Below, piece by piece: positions 1 through 13,831 of a stretch of DNA of 64,000 nucleotides (positions are counted from its first letter, which is position 1; each line of letters begins with the position of its first letter). This stretch comes from Pisaster brevispinus (taxonomy: Eukaryota; Echinodermata; Asteroidea; Forcipulatida; Asteriidae), in contig JAMKCF010000143.1 in NCBI GenBank assembly GCA_023634235.1, positions 1 to 64,000 on the forward strand, read 5' to 3'. A program made the position numbers and the translations under genes. A model generated the notes under the pieces. It did no database searches, was not told where the DNA came from, and saw only the letters and a program-made list of their open reading frames with translations.

Positions 1-2204
1 GTGCGATTTGACGGTGCAGCGTTCTAGACTAGACTTCCCTGAAGACCTTTTCTGTGTGGGGACATGGCCAAATCCCAAAACCTGGGCAATTAGGAGCTTT
101 CTACCAAAAAGTGACGCCGTCTTTGTTGCCCAAAAAACCTCAATAATTCATGGAATAAAATGGTTGCGGCCTTCAAATTCCAACCAGCACCGTCGGGGGA
201 GGTGACCGCGAAAAGTGATCGCCGAAAATCGCCATGTTACCGGGGGTCGAATTTTGAGAATATTTGAAAGGTAGTACCCTGTCGCCATTTTGATTTTTGG
301 GGTCGAAAACAAAAGTGCGATTTGACGGTGCAGCGTTGTAGACTAGACTTCCCTGAAGACATTTTCTGTGTGGGGACATGGCCAAATCCCAAAACCTGGG
401 CAATTAGGAGCTTTCTACCAAAAAGTGACGCCATCTTTGTTGCCCAAAAAACCTCAATAATTCATGGAATAAAATGGTTGCGGCCTTCAAATTCCAACCA
501 GCACCGTCGGGGGAGGTGTCCGCGAAAAGTGATCGCCGAAAATCGCCATGTTACCGGGGGTCGAATTTTGGGAATATTTGACAGGTAGTACCCTGTCGCC
601 ATTTTCATTTTTGGGGTCGAAAACAAAAGTGCGATTTGACGGTGCAGCGTTCTAGACTAGACTTCCCTGAAGACCTTTTCTGTGTGGGGACATGGCCAAA
701 TCCCAAAACCTGGGCAATTAGGAGCTTTCTACCAAAAAGTGACGCCATCTTTGTTGCCCAAAAAACCTCAATAATTCATGGAATAAAATCCTTGCGGCCT
801 TCAAATTCCAACCAGCACCGTCGGGGGAGGTGTCCGCGAAAAGTGATCGCCGAAAATCGCCATGTTACCGGGGGTCGAATTTTGGGAATATTTGACAGGT
901 AGTACCCTGTCGCCATTTTGATTTTTGGGGTCGAAAACAAAAGTGCGATTTGACGGTGCAGCGTTCTAGACTAGACTTCCCTGAAGACCTTTTCTGTGTG
1001 GGGACATGGCCAAATCCCAAAACCTGGGCAATTAGGAGCTTTCTACCAAAAAGTGACGCCATCTTTGTTGCCCAAAAAACCTCAATAATTCATGGAATAA
1101 AATGGTTGCGGCCTTCAAATTCCAACCAGCACCGTCGGGGGAGGTGTCCGCGAAAAGTGATCGCCGAAAATCACCATGTTACCGGGGGTCGAATTTTGGG
1201 AATATTTGACAGGTAGTACCTTGTCGCCATTTTGATTTTTGGGGTCGAAAACAAAAGTGCGATTTGACGGTGCAGCGTTCTAGACTAGACTTCCCTGAAG
1301 ACCTTTTCTGTGTGGGGACATGGCCAAATCCCAAAACCTGGGCAATTAGGAGCTTTCTACCAAAAAGTGACGCCATCTTTGTTGCCCAAAAAACCTCAAT
1401 AATTCATGGAATAAATGGTTGCGGCCTTCAAATTCCAACCAGCACCGTCGGGGGAGGTGTCCGCGAAAAGTGATCGCCGAAAATTGCCATGTTACCGGGG
1501 GTCGAATTTTGGGAATATTTGACAGGTAGTACCCTGTCGCCATTTTCATTTTTGGGGTCGAAAACAAAAGTGCGATTTGACGGTGCAGCGTTCTAGACTA
1601 GACTTCCCTGAAGACCTTTTCTGTGTGGGGACATGGCCAAATCCCAAAACCTGGGCAATTAGGAGCTTTCTACCAAAAAGTGACGCCATCTTTGTTGCCC
1701 AAAAAACCTCAATAATTCATGGAATAAAATGGTTGCGGCCTTCAAATTCCAACCAGCACCGTCGGGGGAGGTGTCCGCGAAAAGTGATCGCCGAAAATCG
1801 CCATGTTACCGGGGGTCGAATTTTGGGAATATTTGACAGGTAGTACCCTGTCGCCATTTTGATTTTTGGGGTCGAAAACAAAAGTGCGATTTGACGGTGC
1901 AGCGTTCTAGACTAGACTTCCCTGAAGACCTTTTCTGTGTGGGGACATGGCCAAATCCCAAAACCATGGCAATTAGGAGCTTTCTACCAAAAAGTGACGC
2001 CATCTTTGTTGCCCAAAAAACCTCAATAATTCATGGAATAAAATGGTTGCGGCCTTCAAATTCCAACCAGCACCGTCGGGGGAGGTGTCCGCGAAAAGTG
2101 ATCGCCGAAAATCGCCATGTTACCGGGGGTCGAATTTTGGGAATATTTGACAGGTAGTACCCTGTCGCCATTTTGATTTTTGGGGTCGAAAACAAAAGTG
2201 CGAT

Positions 2205-4089
2205 TTGACGGTGCAGCGTTCTAGACTAGACTTCCCTGAAGACCTTTTCTGTGTGGGGACATGGCCAAATCCCAAAACCATGGCAATTAGGAGCTTTCTA
2301 CCAAAAAGTGACGCCATCTTTGTTGCCCAAAAAACCTCAATAATTCATGGAATAAAATGGTTGCGGCCTTCAAATTCCAACCAGCACCGTCGGGGGAGGT
2401 GTCCGCGAAAAGTGATTGCCGAAAATCACCATGTTACCGGGGGTCGAATTTTGGGAATATTTGACAGGTAGTACCCTGTCGCCATTTTGATTTTTGGGGT
2501 CGAAAACAAAAGTGCGATTTGACGGTGCAGCGTTCTAGACTAGACTTCCCTGAAGACCTTTTCTGTGTGGGGACATGGCCAAATCCCAAAACCGGGGCAA
2601 TTAGGAGCTTTCTACCAAAAAGTGACGCCATCTTTCTTGCCCAAAAAACCTCAATAATTCATGGAATAAAATGGTTGCGGCCTTCAAATTCCAACCAGCA
2701 CCGTCGGGGGAGGTGTCCGCGAAAAGTGATCGCCGAAAATCGCCATGTTACCGGGGGTCGAATTTTGGGAATATTTCACAGGTAGTACCCTGTCGCCATT
2801 TTGATTTTTGGGGTCGAAAACAAAAGTGCGATTTGACGGTGCAGAGTTCTAGACTAGACTTCCCTGAAGACCTTTTCTGTGTGGGGACATGGCCAAATCC
2901 CAAAACCTGGGCAATTAGGAGCTTTCTACCAAAAAGTGACGCCATCTTTCTTGCCCAAAAAACCTCAATAATTCATGGAATAAAATGGTTGCGGCCTTCA
3001 AATTCCAACCAGCACCGTCGGGGGAGGTGTCCGCGAAAAGTGATCGCCGAAAATCGCCATGTTACCGGGGGTCGAATTTTGGGAATATTTGACAGGTAGT
3101 ACCCTGTCGCCATTTTGAATTTTGGGGTCGAAAACAAAAGTGCGATTTGACGGTGCAGCGTTCTAGACTAGACTTCCCTGAAGACCTTTTCTGTGTGGGG
3201 ACATGGCCAAATCCCAAAACCATGGCAATTAGGAGCTTTCTACCAAAAAGTGACGCCATCTTTGTTGCCCAAAAAACCTCAATAATTCATGGAATAAAAT
3301 GGTTGCGGCCTTCAAATTCCAACCAGCACCGTCGGGGGAGGTGTCCGCGAAAAGTGATTGCCGAAAATCACCATGTTACCGGGGGTCGAATTTTGGGAAT
3401 ATTTGACAGGTAGTACCCTGTCGCCATTTTGATTTTTGGGGGTCGAAAACAAAAGTGCGATTTGACGGTGCAGCGTTCTAGACTAGACTTCCCTGAAGAC
3501 CTTTTCTGTGTGGGGACATGGCCAAATCCCAAAACCTGGGCAATTAGGAGCTTTCTACCAAAAAGTGACGCCATCTTTCTTGCCCAAAAAACCTCAATAA
3601 TTCATGGAATAAAATGGTTGCGGCCTTCAAATTCCAACCAGCACCGTCGGGGGAGGTGTCCGCGAAAAGTGATCGCCGAAAATCGCCATGTTACCGGGGG
3701 TCGAATTTTGGGAATATTTGACAGGTAGTACCCTGTCGCCATTTTGATTTTTGGGGTCGAAAACAAAAGTGCGATTTGACGGTGCAGAGTTCTAGACTAG
3801 ACTTCCCTGAAGACCTTTTCTGTGTGGGGACATGGCCAAATCCCAAAACCTGGGCAATTAGGAGCTTTCTACCAAAAAGTGACGCCATCTTTCTTGCCCA
3901 AAAAACCTCAATAATTCATGGAATAAAATGGTTGCGGCCTTCAAATTCCAACCAGCACCGTCGGGGGAGGTGTCCGCGAAAAGTGATCGCCGAAAATCGC
4001 CATGTTACCGGGGGTCGAATTTTGGGAATATTTGACAGGTAGTACCCTGTCGCCATTTTGAATTTTGGGGTCGAAAACAAAAGTGCGAT
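2205..4089. repeat. Higher-order repeat: three-monomer block, duplicated
   Basis: Three consecutive monomers (2205-3146) are repeated as a set at 3147-4089. The first monomer of each set has 'aaaccatggcaatt' and 'gattgccgaaaatcacc'. The second has 'ctttcttgccc'. The third has 'gcagagttc', 'ctttcttgccc' and 'attttgaattttgg'. Sharing diagnostic variants at a 942-bp period rather than between neighbours shows that a trimer was copied as one unit. Confidence 0.88.
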
Positions 4090-5031
4090 TTGACGGTGCA
4101 GCGTTCTAGACTAGACTTCCCTGAAGACCTTTTCTGTGTGGGGACATGGCCAAATCCAAAAACCTGGGCAATTAGGAGCTTTCTACCAAAAAGTGACGCC
4201 ATCTTTATTGCCCAAAAAACCTCAATAATTCATGGAATAAAATGGTTGCCGCCTTCAAATTCCAACCAGCACCGTCGGGGGAGGTGTCCGCAAAAAGTGA
4301 TCGCCGAAAATCGCCATGTTACCGGGGGTCGAATTTTTGGAATATTTGACAGGTAGTACCCTGTCGCGATTTTGAATTTTGGGGTCGAAAACAAAAGTGC
4401 GATTTGACGGTGCAGCGTTCTAGACTAGACTTCCCTGAAGACCTTTTCTGTGTGGGGACATGGCCAAATCCAAAAACCTGGGCAATTAGGAGCTTTCTAC
4501 CAAAAAGTGACGCCATCTTTGTTGCCCAAAAAACCTCAATAATTCATGGAATAAAATCCTTGCGGCCTTCAAATTCCAACCAGCACCGTCGGGGGAGGTG
4601 TCCGCGAAAAGTGATCGCCGAAAATCGCCATGTTACCGGGGGTCGAATTTTGGGAATATTTGACAGGTAGTACCCTGTCGCCATTTTGATTTTTGGGGTC
4701 GAAAACAAAAGTGCGATTTGACGGTGCAGCGTTCTAGACTAGACTTCCCTGAAGACCTTTTCTGTGTGGGGACATGGCCAAATCCCAAAACCTGGGCAAT
4801 TAGGAGCTTTCTACCAAAAAGTGACGCCATCTTTGTTGCCCAAAAAACCTCAATAATTCATGGAATAAAATGGTTGCGGCCTTCAAATTCCAACCAGCAC
4901 CGTCGGGGGAGGTGTCCGCGAAAAGTGATCGCCGAAAATCGCCATGTTACCGGGGGTCGAATTTTGGGAATATTTGACAGGTAGTACCCTGTCGCCATTT
5001 TGATTTTTGGGGTCGAAAACAAAAGTGCGAT

Positions 5032-8000
5032 TTGACGGTGCAGCGTTCTAGACTAGACTTCCCTGAACACCATTTCTGTGTGGGGACATGGCCAAATCCC
5101 AAAACCTGGGCAATTAGGAGCTTTCTACCAAAAAGTGACGCCATCTTTCTTGCCCAAAAAACCTCAATAATTCATGGAATAAAATGGTTGCGGCCTTCAA
5201 ATTCCAACCAGCACCGTCGGGTGAGGTGTCCGCAAAAAGTGATCGCCGAAAATCGCCATGTTACCGGGGGTCGAATTTGGGGAATATTTGACAGGTAGTA
5301 CCCTGTCGCCATTTTGATTTTTGGGGTCGAAAACAAAAGTGCGATTTGACGGTGCAGCGTTCTAGACTAGACTTCCCTGAACACCTTTTCTGTGTGGGGA
5401 CATGGCCAAATCCCAAAACCTGGGCAATTAGGAGCTTTCTTCCAAAAAGTGACGCCATCTTTGTTGCCCAAAAAACCTCAATAATTCATGGAATAAAATG
5501 GTTGCGGCCTTCAAATTCCAACCAGCACCGTCGGGGGAGGTGTCCGCAAAAAGTGATCGCCGAAAATCGCCATGTTACCGGGGGTCGAATTTTGGGAATA
5601 TTTGACAGGTAGTACCCTGTCGCCATTTTGATTTTTGGGGTCGAAAACAAAAGTGCGATTTGACGGTGCAGCGTTCTAGACTAGACTTCCCTGAACACCT
5701 TTTCTGTGTGGGGACATGGCCAAATCCCAAAACCTGGGCAATTAGGAGCTTTCTACCAAAAAGTGACGCCATCTTTGTTGCCCAAAAAACCTCAATAATT
5801 CATGGAATAAAATGGTTGCGGCCTTCAAATTCCAACCAGCACCGTCGGGGGAGGTGTCCGCGAAAAGTGATCGCCGAAAATCGCCATGTTACCGGGGGTC
5901 GAATTTTGGGAATATTTGACAGGTAGTACCCTGTCGCCATTTTGATTTTTGGGGTCGAAAACAAAAGTGCGATTTGACGGTGCAGCGTTCTAGACTAGAC
6001 TTCCCTGAACACCATTTCTGTGTGGGGACATGGCCAAATCCCAAAACCTGGGCAATTAGGAGCTTTCTACCAAAAAGTGACGCCATCTTTCTTGCCCAAA
6101 AAACCTCAATAATTCATGGAATAAAATGGTTGCGGCCTTCAAATTCCAACCAGCACCGTCGGGTGAGGTGTCCGCGAAAAGTGATCGCCGAAAATCGCCA
6201 TGTTACCGGGGGTCGAATTTGGGGAATATTTGACAGGTAGTACCCTGTCGCCATTTTGATTTTTGGGGTCGAAAACAAAAGTGCGATTTGACGGTGCAGC
6301 GTTCTAGACTAGACTTCCCTGAACACCTTTTCTGTGTGGGGACATGGCCAAATCCCAAAACCTGGGCAATTAGGAGCTTTCTTCCAAAAAGTGACGCCAT
6401 CTTTGTTGCCCAAAAAACCTCAATAATTCATGGAATAAAATGGTTGCGGCCTTCAAATTCCAACCAGCACCGTCGGGGGAGGTGTCCGCAAAAAGTGATC
6501 GCCGAAAATCGCCATGTTACCGGGGGTCGAATTTTGGGAATATTTGACAGGTAGTACCCTGTCGCCATTTTGATTTTTGGGGTCGAAAACAAAAGTGCGA
6601 TTTGACGGTGCAGCGTTCTAGACTAGACTTCCCTGAACACCTTTTCTGTGTGGGGACATGGCCAAATCCCAAAACCTGGGCAATTAGGAGCTTTCTACCA
6701 AAAAGTGACGCCATCTTTGTTGCCCAAAAAACCTCAATAATTCATGGAATAAAATGGTTGCGGCCTTCAAATTCCAACCAGCACCGTCGGGGGAGGTGTC
6801 CGCGAAAAGTGATCGCCGAAAATCGCCATGTTACCGGGGGTCGAATTTTGGGAATATTTGACAGGTAGTACCCTGTCGCCATTTTGATTTTTGGGGTCGA
6901 AAACAAAAGTGCGATTTGACGGTGCAGCGTTCTAGACTAGACTTCCCTGAACACCTTTTTTGTGTGGGGACATGGCCAAATCCCAAAACCTGGGCAATTA
7001 GGAGCTTTCTACCAAAAAGTGACGCCATCTTTGTTGCCCAAAAAACCTCAATAATTCATGGAATAAAATGGTTGCGGCCTTCAAATTCCAACCAGCACCG
7101 TCGGGGGAGGTGTCCGCAAAAAGTGATCGCCGAAAATCGCCATGTTACCGGGGGTCGAATTTTGGGAATATTTGACAGGTAGTACCCTGTCGCCATTTTG
7201 ATTTTTGGGGTCGAAAACAAAAGTGCGATTTGACGGTGCAGCGTTCTAGACTAGACTTCCCTGAACACCTTTTCTGTGTGGGGACATGGCCAAATCCCAA
7301 AACCTGGGCAATTAGGAGCTTTCTACCAAAAAGTGACGCCATCTTTGTTGCCCAAAAAACCTCAATAATTCATGGAATAAAATGGTTGCGGCCTTCAAAT
7401 TCCAACCAGCACCGTCGGGGGAGGTGTCCGCGAAAAGTGATCGCCGAAAATCGCCATGTTACCGGGGGTCGAATTTTGGGAATATTTGACAGGTAGTACC
7501 CTGTCGCCATTTTGATTTTTGGGGTCGAAAACAAAAGTGCGATTTGACGGTGCAGCGTTCTAGACTAGACTTCCCTGAACACCATTTCTGTGTGGGGACA
7601 TGGCCAAATCCCAAAACCTGGGCAATTAGGAGCTTTCTACCAAAAAGTGACGCCATCTTTCTTGCCCAAAAAACCTCAATAATTCATGGAATAAAATGGT
7701 TGCGGCCTTCAAATTCCAACCAGCACCGTCGGGTGAGGTGTCCGCGAAAAGTGATCGCCGAAAATCGCCATGTTACCGGGGGTCGAATTTGGGGAATATT
7801 TGACAGGTAGTACCCTGTCGCCATTTTGATTTTTGGGGTCGAAAACAAAAGTGCGATTTGACGGTGCAGCGTTCTAGACTAGACTTCCCTGAACACCTTT
7901 TCTGTGTGGGGACATGGCCAAATCCCAAAACCTGGGCAATTAGGAGCTTTCTTCCAAAAAGTGACGCCATCTTTGTTGCCCAAAAAACCTCAATAATTCA

Positions 8001-10055
8001 TGGAATAAAATGGTTGCGGCCTTCAAATTCCAACCAGCACCGTCGGGGGAGGTGTCCGCAAAAAGTGATCGCCGAAAATCGCCATGTTACCGGGGGTCGA
8101 ATTTTGGGAATATTTGACAGGTAGTACCCTGTCGCCATTTTGATTTTTGGGGTCGAAAACAAAAGTGCGATTTGACGGTGCAGCGTTCTAGACTAGACTT
8201 CCCTGAACACCTTTTCTGTGTGGGGACATGGCCAAATCCCAAAACCTGGGCAATTAGGAGCTTTCTACCAAAAAGTGACGCCATCTTTGTTGCCCAAAAA
8301 ACCTCAATAATTCATGGAATAAAATGGTTGCGGCCTTCAAATTCCAACCAGCACCGTCGGGGGAGGTGTCCGCGAAAAGTGATCGCCGAAAATCGCCATG
8401 TTACCGGGGGTCGAATTTTGGGAATATTTGACAGGTAGTACCCTGTCGCCATTTTGATTTTTGGGGTCGAAAACAAAAGTGCGATTTGACGGTGCAGCGT
8501 TCTAGACTAGACTTCCCTGAACACCTTTTTTGTGTGGGGACATGGCCAAATCCCAAAACCTGGGCAATTAGGAGCTTTCTACCAAAAAGTGACGCCATCT
8601 TTGTTGCCCAAAAAACCTCAATAATTCATGGAATAAAATGGTTGCGGCCTTCAAATTCCAACCAGCACCGTCGGGGGAGGTGTCCGCAAAAAGTGATCGC
8701 CGAAAATCGCCATGTTACCGGGGGTCGAATTTTGGGAATATTTGACAGGTAGTACCCTGTCGCCATTTTGATTTTTGGGGTCGAAAACAAAAGTGCGATT
8801 TGACGGTGCAGCGTTCTAGACTAGACTTCCCTGAAGACCTTTTCTGTGTGGGGACATGGCCAAATCCCAAAACCTGGGCAATTAGGAGCTTTCTACCAAA
8901 AAGTGACGCCATCTTTGTTGCCCATAAAACCTCAATAATTCATGGAATAAAATGGTTGCGGCCTTCAAATTCCAACCAGCACCGTCGGGTGAGGTGTCCG
9001 CGAAAAGTGATCGCCGAAAATCGCCATGTTACCGGGGGTCGAATTTGGGGAATATTTGACAGGTAGTACCCTGTCGCCATTTTGATTTTTGGGGTCGAAA
9101 ACAAAAGTGCGATTTGACGGTGCAGCGTTCTAGACTAGACTTCCCTGAACACCTTTTCTGTGTGGGGACATGGCCAAATCCCAAAACTTGGGCAATTAGG
9201 AGCTTTCTTCCAAAAAGTGACGCCATCTTTGTTGCCCAAAAAACCTCAATAATTCATGGAATAAAATGGTTGCGGCCTTCAAATTCCAACCAGCACCGTC
9301 GGGGGAGGTGTCCGCAAAAAGTGATCGCCGAAAATCGCCATGTTACCGGGGGTCGAATTTTGGGAATATTTGACAGGTAGTACCCTGTCGCCATTTTGAT
9401 TTTTGGGGTCGAAAACAAAAGTGCGATTTGACGGTGCAGCGTTCTAGACTAGACTTCCCTGAACACCTTTTCTGTGTGGGGACATGGCCAAATCCCAAAA
9501 CCTGGGCAATTAGGAGCTTTCTACCAAAAAGTGACGCCATCTTTGTTGCCCAAAAAACCTCAATAATTCATGGAATAAAATGGTTGCGGCCTTCAAATTC
9601 CAACCAGCACCGTCGGGGGAGGTGTCCGCGAAAAGTGATCGCCGAAAATCGCCATGTTACCGGGGGTCGAATTTTGGGAATATTTGACAGGTAGTACCCT
9701 GTCGCCATTTTGATTTTTGGGGTCGAAAACAAAAGTGCGATTTGACGGTGCAGCGTTCTAGACTAGACTTCCCTGAACACCTTTTTTGTGTGGGGACATG
9801 GCCAAATCCCAAAACCTGGGCAATTAGGAGCTTTCTACCAAAAAGTGACGCCATCTTTGTTGCCCAAAAAACCTCAATAATTCATGGAATAAAATGGTTG
9901 CGGCCTTCAAATTCCAACCAGCACCGTCGGGGGAGGTGTCCGCAAAAAGTGATCGCCGAAAATCGCCATGTTACCGGGGGTCGAATTTTGGGAATATTTG
10001 ACAGGTAGTACCCTGTCGCCATTTTGATTTTTGGGGTCGAAAACAAAAGTGCGAT
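5032..10055. repeat. Higher-order repeat: A-B-C / A-B-C-D-C / A-B-C-D / A'-B-C-D
   Basis: Four monomer types can be told apart. A has 'gaacaccatttc', 'ctttcttgccc', 'gggtgaggtg' and 'gaatttgggg'. B has 'ctttcttcc' and 'ccgcaaaaag'. C has 'ctttctacc' and 'ccgcgaaaag'. D has 'caccttttttgtg' and 'ccgcaaaaag'. A copies start at 5032, 5974 and 7544, and a variant A' (with 'gcccataaaac') starts at 8800, so the blocks are 3, 5, 4 and 4 monomers long (942, 1570, 1256 and 1256 bp). The copy at 10056 is a hybrid: it keeps 'gcccataaaac' but lacks the other A marks. Unequal exchange between monomers is the usual explanation. Confidence 0.9.
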
Positions 10056-13000
10056 TTGACGGTGCAGCGTTCTAGACTAGACTTCCCTGAAGACCTTTTC
10101 TGTGTGGGGACATGGCCAAATCCCAAAACCTGGGCAATTAGGAGCTTTCTACCAAAAAGTGACGCCATCTTTGTTGCCCATAAAACCTCAATAATTCATG
10201 GAATAAAATGGTTGCGGCCTTCAAATTCCAACCAGCACCGTCGGGGGAGGTGTCCGCAAAAAGTGATCGCCGAAAATCGCCATGTTACCGGGGGTCGAAT
10301 TTTGGGAATATTTGACAGGTAGTACCCTGTCGCCATTTTGATTTTTGGGGTCGAAAACAAAAGTGCGATTTGACGGTGCAGCGTTCTAGACTAGACTTCC
10401 CTGAACACCTTTTCTGTGTGGGGACATGGCCAAATCCCAAAACCTGGGCAATTAGGAGCTTTCTACCAAAAAGTGACGCCATCTTTGTTGCCCAAAAAAC
10501 CTCAATAATTCATGGAATAAAATGGTTGCGGCCTTCAAATTCCAACCAGCACCGTCGGGGGAGGTGTCCGCAAAAAGTGATCGCCGAAAATCGCCATGTT
10601 ACCGGGGGTCGAATTTTGGGAATATTTGACAGGTAGTATAGTACCCTGTCGCCATTTTGATTTTTGGGGTCGAAAACAAAAGTGCGATTTGACGGTGCAG
10701 CGTTCTAGACTAGACTTCCCTGAAGACCTTTTCTGTGTGGGGACATGGCCAAATCCCAAAGCCTGGGCAATTTATAGCTTTCTACCAAAAAGTGACGCCA
10801 TCTTTGTTGCCCAAAAAACCTCAATAATTCATGGAATAAAATGGTTGCGGCCTTCAAATTCCAACCAGCACCGTCGGGGGAGGTGTCCGCGAAAAGTGAT
10901 CGCCGAAAATCGCCATGTTACCGGGGGTCGAATTTTGGGAATATTTGACAGGTAGTACCCTGTCGCCATTTTGATTTTTGGGGTCGAAAACAAAAGTGCG
11001 ATTTGACGGTGCAGCGTTCTAGACTAGACTTCCCTGAACACCTTTTCTGTGTGGGGACATGGCCAAATCCCAAAACCTGGGCAATTAGGAGCTTTCTACC
11101 AAAAAGTGACGCCATCTTTGTTGCCCAAAAAACCTCAATAATTCATGGAATAAAATGGTTGCGGCCTTCAAATTCCAACCAGCACCGTCGGAGGTGGTGT
11201 CCGCAAAAAGTGATCGCCGAAAATCGCCATGTTTCCCGGGGTCGAATTTTGGGAATATTTGACAGGTAGTACCATGTCGCCATTTTGATTTTTGGGGTCG
11301 AAAACAAAAGTGCGATTTGACGGTGCAGCGTTCTAGACTAGACTTCCCTGAAGACCTTTTGTGTGTGGGGACATGGCCAAATCCCAAAACCTGGGCAATT
11401 AGGAGCTTTCTACCAAAAAGTGACGCCATCTTTCTTGCCCCAAAAACCTCAATAATTCATGGAATAAAATGGTTGCGGCCTTCAAATTCCAACCAGCACC
11501 GTCGGGGGAGGTGTCCGCAAAAAGTGATCGCCGAAAATCGCCATGTTACCGGGGGTCGAATTTTGGAATATTTGACAGGTAGTACCCTGTCGCCATTTTG
11601 ATTTTTGGGGTCGAAAACAAAAGTGCGATTTGACGGTGCAGCGTTCTAGACTAGACTTCCCCGAAGACCTTTTCTGTGTGGGGACATGGTCAAATTCCCA
11701 AAACCTGGGCAATTAGGAGCTTTCTACCAAAAAGTGACGCCATCTTTGTTGCCCCAAAAACCTCAATAATTCATGGAATAAAATGGTTGCGGCCTTCAAA
11801 TTCCAACCAGCACCGTCGGGGGAGGTGTCCGCAAAAAGTGATCGCCGAAAATCGCCATGTTACCGGGGGTCGAATTTTGGGAATATTTGACAGGTAGTAC
11901 CCTGTCGCCATTTTGATTTTTGGGGTCGAAAACAAAAGTGCGATTTGACGGTGCAGCGTTCTAGACTGGACTTCCCTGAACACCTTTTCTGTGTGGGGAC
12001 ATGGCCAAATCCCAAAACCTGGGCAATTAGGAGCTTTCTACCAAAAAGTGACGCCATCTTTGTTGCCCAAAAAACCTCAATAATTCATGGAATAAAATGG
12101 TTGCGGCCTTCAAATTCCAACCAGCACCGTCGGGGGAGGTGTCCGCAAAAAGTGATCGCCGAAAATCGCCATGTTACCGGGGGTCGAATTTTGGGAATAT
12201 TTGACAGGTAGTACCCTGTCGCCATTTTGATTTTTGGGGTCGAAAACAAAAGTGCGATTTGACGGTGCAGCGTTCTAGACTAGACTTCCCTGAACACCTT
12301 TTCTGTGTGGGGACATGGCCAAATCCCAAAACCTGGGCAATTAGGAGCTTTCTACCAAAAAGTGACGCCATCTTTGTTGCCCAAAAAACCTCAATAATTC
12401 ATGGAATAAAATGGTTGCGGCCTTCAAATTCCAACCAGCACCGTCGGGGGAGGTGTCCGCAAAAAGTGATCGCCGAAAATCGCCATGTTACCGGGGGTCG
12501 AATTTTGGGAATATTTGACAGGTAGTACCCTGTCGCCATTTTGATTTTTGGGGTCGAAAACAAAAGTGCGATTTCACGGTGCAGCGTTCTAGACTAGACT
12601 TCCCTGAAGACCTTTTCTGTGTGGGGACATGGCCAAATCCCAAAACCTGGGCAATTAGGAGCTTTCTACCAAAAACTGACGCCATCTTTGTTGCCCAAAA
12701 AACCTCAATAATTCATGGAATAAAATGGTTGCGGCCTTCAAATTCCAACCAGCACCGTGAGGGGAGGTGTCCGCAAAAAGTGATCGCCGAAAATCGCCAT
12801 GTTACCGGGGGTCGAATTTTGGGAATATTTGACAGGTAGTACCCTGTCGCCATTTTGATTTTTGGGGTCGAAAACAAAAGTGCGATTTGACGGTGCAGCG
12901 TTCTAGACTAGACTTCCCTGAACACCTTTTCTGTGTGGGGACATGGCCAAATCCCAAAACCTGGGCAATTAGGAGCTTTCTACCAAAAAGTGACGCCATC

Positions 13001-13831
13001 TTTCTTGCCCAAAAACCTCAATAATTCATGGAATAAAATGGTTGCGGCCTTCAAATTCCAACCAGCACCGTCGGGGGAGGTGTCCGCAAAAAGTGATCGC
13101 CGAAAATCGCCATGTTACCGGGGGTCGAATTTTGGGAATATTTGACAGGTAGTAAGTACCCTGTCGCCATTTTGATTTTTGGGGTCGAAAACAAAAGTGC
13201 GATTTGACGGTGCAGCGTTCTAGACTAGACTTCCCTGAACACTTTTTCTGTGTGGGGACATGGCCAAATCCCAAAACCTGGGCAATTAGGAGCTTTCTAC
13301 CAAAAAGTGACGCCATCTTTGTTGCCCAAAAAACCTCAATAATTCATGGAATAAAATGGTTGCGGCCTACAAATTCCAACCAGCACCGTCGGGGGAGGTG
13401 TCCGCAAAAAGTGATCGCCGAAAATCGCCATGTTACCGGGGGTCGAATTTTGGGAATATTTGACAGGTAGTACCCTGTCGCCATTTTGATTTTTGGGGTC
13501 GAAAACAAAAGTGCGATTTGACGGTGCAGCGTTCTAGACTAGACTTCCCTGAACACCTTTTCTGTGTGGGGACATGGCCAAATCCCAAAACATGGGCAAT
13601 TAGGAGCTTTCTACCAAAAAGTGACGCCATCTTTGTTGCCCAACAAACCTCAATAATTCATGGAATAAAATGGTTGCGGCCTTCAAAGTCCAACCAGCAC
13701 CGTCGGGGGAAGTGTCCGCAAAAAGTGATCGCCGAAAATCGCCATGTTACCGGGGGTCGAATTTTGGGAATATTTGACAGGTAGTACCCTGTCGCCATTT
13801 TGATTTTTGGGGTCGAAAACAAAAGTGCGAT

